64,000 nucleotides of DNA, from contig DASTZZ010000005.1 in NCBI GenBank assembly GCA_035764005.1, positions 1 through 64,000 on the forward strand, read 5' to 3'. How positions within the stretch are numbered: the stretch's first letter is position 1; each line of letters begins with the position of its first letter. Under the pieces are notes generated by a model, which saw nothing but the letters and a program-made list of their open reading frames with translations, did not search any database and had not been told where the DNA came from. Made by a program: the position numbers and the translations under genes. Origin of the DNA: Terriglobales bacterium (GTDB taxonomy: Bacteria > Acidobacteriota > Terriglobia > Terriglobales > Acidobacteriaceae). This document shows, one piece after another, positions 62,101 to 64,000 of this stretch.

Positions 62101-62497
62101 CAAGATTCCCGATGCCGAAGAACATCTGAAATCCCTCGTTCCCGATTCGAAGCGTAGTGCCGCCGAAGTGGAGCGCGCACGCCAGGAGCTGCAAGCACTG
62201 CGCAGCGCGCGTCTCCCGTGGTCGGGCAAAAATGCAAGCGCGGAATTCTTTCTCAGCTTCTCAGCTACTGGAAGTTCGGACGGTCGTCCGATCAGACCCG
62301 AGCAAGTTAAATTTGTTCGGGGAGATGAAGCGCTGCGCAGCTACACAACTCAGTTGCAGGCGGCTTCCTTCACCGTGGAATTCCCAGACGACACTCCGAT
62401 TAAGCTAGTTCGCCGCGGAGTGCTAACCTGCGACGAAGCTAAGCACCAGTGCCAGATGACGTTGATGCTGCCGGAAGACGTGAGGACGCTGGATTGA
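59183..62497 (+). CDS. Exported DUF3857-transglutaminase-TPR protein
   Basis: About 1104 residues with a signal peptide (RRCAGLIPFLFVVVSVGAQ). DUF3857 covers about residues 60-240; a Lys/Asp/Glu low-complexity segment (KKKKKKK) follows near 250; the transglutaminase-like core has Cys in NNRYGDCKDKHTLLASLI (Cys near 352), His in FDHVITFVP and Asp in WLDST; the C-terminus has six or so TPR units (AWNNLGRAYLALARYDDAIS, AYNNLGMAYQAQQKYDDAIT, HGNLGSLYLEQKNYTDAVSE). Family function is unknown; TPRs suggest a scaffold or peptide-processing role. Start ATG 59183. Confidence 0.9.
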   Translation: MRRCAGLIPFLFVVVSVGAQQTPSDSRKKFPESPKPQPQQAQTPLTPPAAAEKAADYSQQAFVIEKYLTKIRFENNGTSEREQTTRIRIQTQAGVQAFGQLHFPYNAANDRIEIVSVKVTKPNGAVTIAGPDSVQDLTAPVAREAPIYSDLHQKDIVVPGLAPGDVLEYDVKVNEFEPLAPGQFWWEQQFISKVIVLDEQLQVDVPAGRALKMRSKNVQPEIATANGRTTYLWKNAVLKLDDDDSNSSKKKKKKKVEDDEDEIPDVQLSTFQSWDEVGRWYSSLERDRVKPDQTIRARAAELTASAKSDVEKVEDLYDFVAPRYRYVGISFGVGRFQPHSAVDVLNNRYGDCKDKHTLLASLIKAAGLDAYPVLIHHARKLDETVPSPAQFDHVITFVPLKSAPDHAGNLRGIWLDSTTEVAPFRMLVASIRNKKALLVPPNGEAEIVTTPADLPTANYQSVKVTGKISQVGKLEATYEYSVRGDAELAFRMAFRGTPQPQWKKVIEYLNMYQGLAGDVDDVKVGDPSDTHHPLEFSYKLTQANFLDWTTKSSQLAIPLPRLDMSWANLDEDDDEDRTKPFEFPAAPLQTHETVKVELPDGYNYRPPVPISVKRDYATYSADYKLDGHTLTVTKDLSLGMREIAASRGADLRAFVRAVAADTAQSMFVESLSATSASNIPAGMSADDLNDAGIAALKNQNFRAASELLKKVVELEPKHKDAWNNLGRAYLALARYDDAISAFQKQVDINPFDEFAYNNLGMAYQAQQKYDDAITAYKKQLDVNPLDQFAHGNLGSLYLEQKNYTDAVSELERAVQITPQNPGLEANLGRAYLNVNQPEKALAAFDKAVELAPSPGIWNNVAYELSTHKTHLDKALTYAESATSATEAGLRNVDVDHLTLNDVGLTMSIGSYWDTLGWVYFQNNELDKAKRYIEAAWLLDEHSEIGDHLGQLYEKMGRKQDAVHFYAMAATANHKIPDAEEHLKSLVPDSKRSAAEVERARQELQALRSARLPWSGKNASAEFFLSFSATGSSDGRPIRPEQVKFVRGDEALRSYTTQLQAASFTVEFPDDTPIKLVRRGVLTCDEAKHQCQMTLMLPEDVRTLD

Positions 62498-62514
62498 AGC
62501 TGGCCCTAACAAGA

Positions 62515-62963
62515 TCAACATTTGCGTAGGTAGCTAGAAAGCTGCAGGATGCGCAATCCTGGAATAGTTGGTAATGCACGATCGTTCGTAAGAAAGCTTG
62601 TGCATTTCGCGACCAGAGCCGCGGTCAACTGCAGAGCATCTGCTGTTCTCGCCTTTGTTGCTGCCCTTAAATGCGCTGCAGCTCGAAGATGGTCACGGGA
62701 GATCTCGACAATTTCCACTCCCTCGCTTTTAGTCAGCAACGCCTCGTAGCGGCTAGCAATCGAGCGATTGCCGATCCTATAAGGCACTGCAAGCACTTCC
62801 AACAACGTAAGTGCCGAGTCACTAAGAGCTGCCTTCCATTACTAGCCTCGTTGAAAAGAGGCTCAATGATGGGAAGGTATTGGACGTTCTCTTCAATGAA
62901 GTAAATGAAAATCGCTGCGTCTACTCCAACTGGTCCAGAACCGACGTCGGCGATCAATCCCAA
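62515..62963 (-). pseudogene. PIN-domain toxin, frameshifted (VapC type)
   Basis: Reading from TTG 62963, the frame begins VGSGPVGVDAAIFIYFIEEN with the first PIN Asp, then after QLLVT the frame is lost; the next frame restarts at LLEVLAVPYRIGNRSIAS and carries the rest: ARTADALQLTAALVAKCTSFLTNDR. Adding one T in the ACTCGGCAC stretch near 62817-62819 would rejoin it as VTSALTLLEVL. It is either a sequencing error or a dead toxin, which would leave the antitoxin alone. Intact PIN toxins are RNases. Confidence 0.82.
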
Positions 62964-63184
62964 GAGGCTCGTTCTCTTTCGATGTGGTCAGCAGGGTCAA
63001 TCTCGTTCCAAAGTTCTTTACCCAATCCTTTTAGCTCCAAAATGGACAAACGCTTTGGGGATTCCAAGGCAGAGCTCAACAGGTGCAGAACTTCTTGCGC
63101 AACCGATCGACGCTCCCGCTTCGCCTTGGCTTTTATCTTCCGATACAGAGAATCGGGTACGTTCTTGACGTTCAATACCGCCAT
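62954..63184 (-). CDS. RHH-type antitoxin, VapB/FitA-like
   Basis: A 76-residue protein with an N-terminal ribbon-helix-helix: AVLNVKNVPDSLYRKIKAKA, RRSVAQEVLHLL. The C-terminal tail (PADHIERERASWD) would bind the PIN toxin. It has an SD of GGAGGAACAAC and overlaps the toxin start by ten bases, the usual type II operon order. Confidence 0.88.
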   Translation of the reverse strand: MAVLNVKNVPDSLYRKIKAKAKRERRSVAQEVLHLLSSALESPKRLSILELKGLGKELWNEIDPADHIERERASWD

Positions 63185-63284
63185 AGTTGTTCCTCCATTT
63201 TGGAGGAAGTCCTAACTAGGTCAACACTATAGTCGTATTCGATTGGCTTTATTTCTCCGTTTTTGATAATCAAATGAGATCAGT

Positions 63285-63650
63285 ATGCAATATATGTTGC
63301 TCATTTACCTTGACGAAAATTCGCTCAGCGAAGCCGAGCGGGCACAGTGCTATCAGGATTCCGCTGGATTCGCCAGACAGCTCCACACCAGACGCCAGTA
63401 CGTCTCAGCGGCTCCGCTTTATCCGACTTCTTCCGCCAAGAGCGTGCGGGTTAAGAACGGAAAGACGATGGTCACGGATGGTCCGTTCGCCGAAACCCAC
63501 GAGCAGCTCGGGGGATTTTTCCTGATCGAAGCCGACAGCATCGATAGAGCCACGGAAATCGCCAGCCAGATTCCTGCAGGCAGGTGGGGCACGGTAGAAG
63601 TTCGTCCCGTCCTGCAGGTAGAGGGCCTGCCTGAGGCTGCTTCGGCGTAA
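63285..63650 (+). CDS. YCII-domain protein
   Basis: A 121-residue YCII-related protein: MQYMLLIYLDENSLSEAER, VRVKNGKTMVTDGPFAETHE and QLGGFFLIEADSIDRATEIA. The His/Asp pair in the DGPFAE block is typical of this DGPF subgroup. Function unknown; relatives are linked to sigma factor genes, none of which is here. Confidence 0.9.
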   Translation: MQYMLLIYLDENSLSEAERAQCYQDSAGFARQLHTRRQYVSAAPLYPTSSAKSVRVKNGKTMVTDGPFAETHEQLGGFFLIEADSIDRATEIASQIPAGRWGTVEVRPVLQVEGLPEAASA

Positions 63651-63750
63651 TCGAGTTTCGTCTGCAGTAAATAACAAAATCGATCTTGTTGTCATTCACG
63701 GTTGACAGCCGCTCTGTCGGCCAGAGAGGCACCATTTCAGGAATGCGTTA

Positions 63751-64000
63751 ATGGACAAACTTTATCAGAGAGAACTCATGCACACATTTGGTTCATGGAC
63801 AGCGTCGCTGTTGTTGATCGTGATCGCATGCAGTTGCAGCAATGCCCAGTCCGCGAAGTACATCGATCCCTTTATGGGAACTGAAGGCGGCGGACACGTC
63901 TTTCCCGGCCCCAGCCTGCCGTTCGGCATGATCAAACCTGGTCCTGACATGAGTCCCAATACGGGAAACGCCGGCTGGCTGCCTGACGGAAACATCAACG
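63751..64000 (+). CDS. GH92 alpha-mannosidase-like protein, 3' end beyond window
   Basis: Open to the window edge. From ATG 63751 (or 63778) it has a hydrophobic signal (WTASLLLIVIACSCS) with a possible lipobox VIAC, then YIDPFMGTEGGGHVFPGPSL and PFGMIKPGPDMSPNTG, the N-terminal hallmark of family 92 exo-acting mannosidases. These calcium-dependent enzymes cut alpha-1,2-mannose from N-glycan- or fungal-type mannans. Only about 83 codons are seen. Confidence 0.85.
   Translation, partial: MDKLYQRELMHTFGSWTASLLLIVIACSCSNAQSAKYIDPFMGTEGGGHVFPGPSLPFGMIKPGPDMSPNTGNAGWLPDGNIN

Noticed and set aside
1-64000. CRISPR array
   Set aside because: The direct repeats seen (16881-17000) have 18-base periods without unique spacers and no cas gene is present.

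Overview
The window looks like a chromosomal segment of an Acidobacteriota bacterium, most likely class Terriglobia. The grounds are the two large ADOP-type MacB/FtsX permeases without an ATPase, a DUF3857-transglutaminase-TPR protein, many PilZ and c-di-GMP proteins, a Ser-rich exported protein and glycine-zipper envelope proteins of types I associate with that phylum, moderately high G+C, frequent GTG and TTG starts, and abundant intergenic REP-like inverted repeats. This assignment is inference from gene content; no rRNA gene is present.

Layout. 1-5.3 kb: partial GH43-like glycosidase and an exported esterase, a SRAP protein (YedK/HMCES), an exported phosphatidylserine-decarboxylase-like protein and a VOC protein. 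5.6-12.6 kb: two ADOP permeases around a small response regulator and tRNA-Val(TAC), then a PilZ protein. 12.8-16.8 kb: exported methyltransferase, DUF2306-like membrane protein, and ethanolamine ammonia-lyase EutB/EutC. 17.2-22.5 kb: a membrane HD-GYP/GAF/GGDEF protein divergent from two sigma-54 activators, the first ending in a PilZ domain. 22.8-27.0 kb: a Dpp-like peptide ABC operon with one ATPase. 27.1-33.4 kb: Ser-rich exported protein, receiver-RsbRD-like regulator, MscS channel, atypical SDR, HAL-type ammonia-lyase, glycine-zipper lipoprotein. 33.5-38.6 kb: GYD protein, PadR regulator with an ICMT-like methyltransferase, radical SAM protein, truncated haemoglobin, DUF1801 protein, rhamnogalacturonan acetylesterase-like protein. 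38.8-46.6 kb: MtaB, response regulator, zinc ribbon, rpsU, a frameshifted gamma-carbonic anhydrase, hisS, an ApbE/Tat-exported oxidoreductase pair. 46.9-56.4 kb: housekeeping run of an MsbA-like exporter, yicC, gmk, rpoZ, coaBC, family-4 UDG, priA, and converging rnhB. 56.5-64 kb: second glycine-zipper protein, tandem PilZ protein, TonB, DUF3857-TPR protein, a toxin-antitoxin pair with a frameshifted PIN toxin, a YCII protein and the start of a GH92 enzyme.

Themes. (1) c-di-GMP: one protein carries both synthesis and hydrolysis domains, and three PilZ proteins could be receptors, one of them fused to a sigma-54 activator. (2) Plant or fungal polysaccharide use: GH43-like, esterase, rhamnogalacturonan acetylesterase and GH92 genes, dispersed rather than in one locus. 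(3) Inverted repeats lie at gene ends and repeatedly contain the stop codon of the upstream gene (hisS, gamma-CA, UDG, rnhB). I see no phage, integrase, transposase, CRISPR array or rRNA operon. The best candidates for something undescribed are the sigma-54/PilZ c-di-GMP locus, the 18-bp GTGACACGG minisatellite, the exported PSD-like protein and the repeat-stop-codon coupling.
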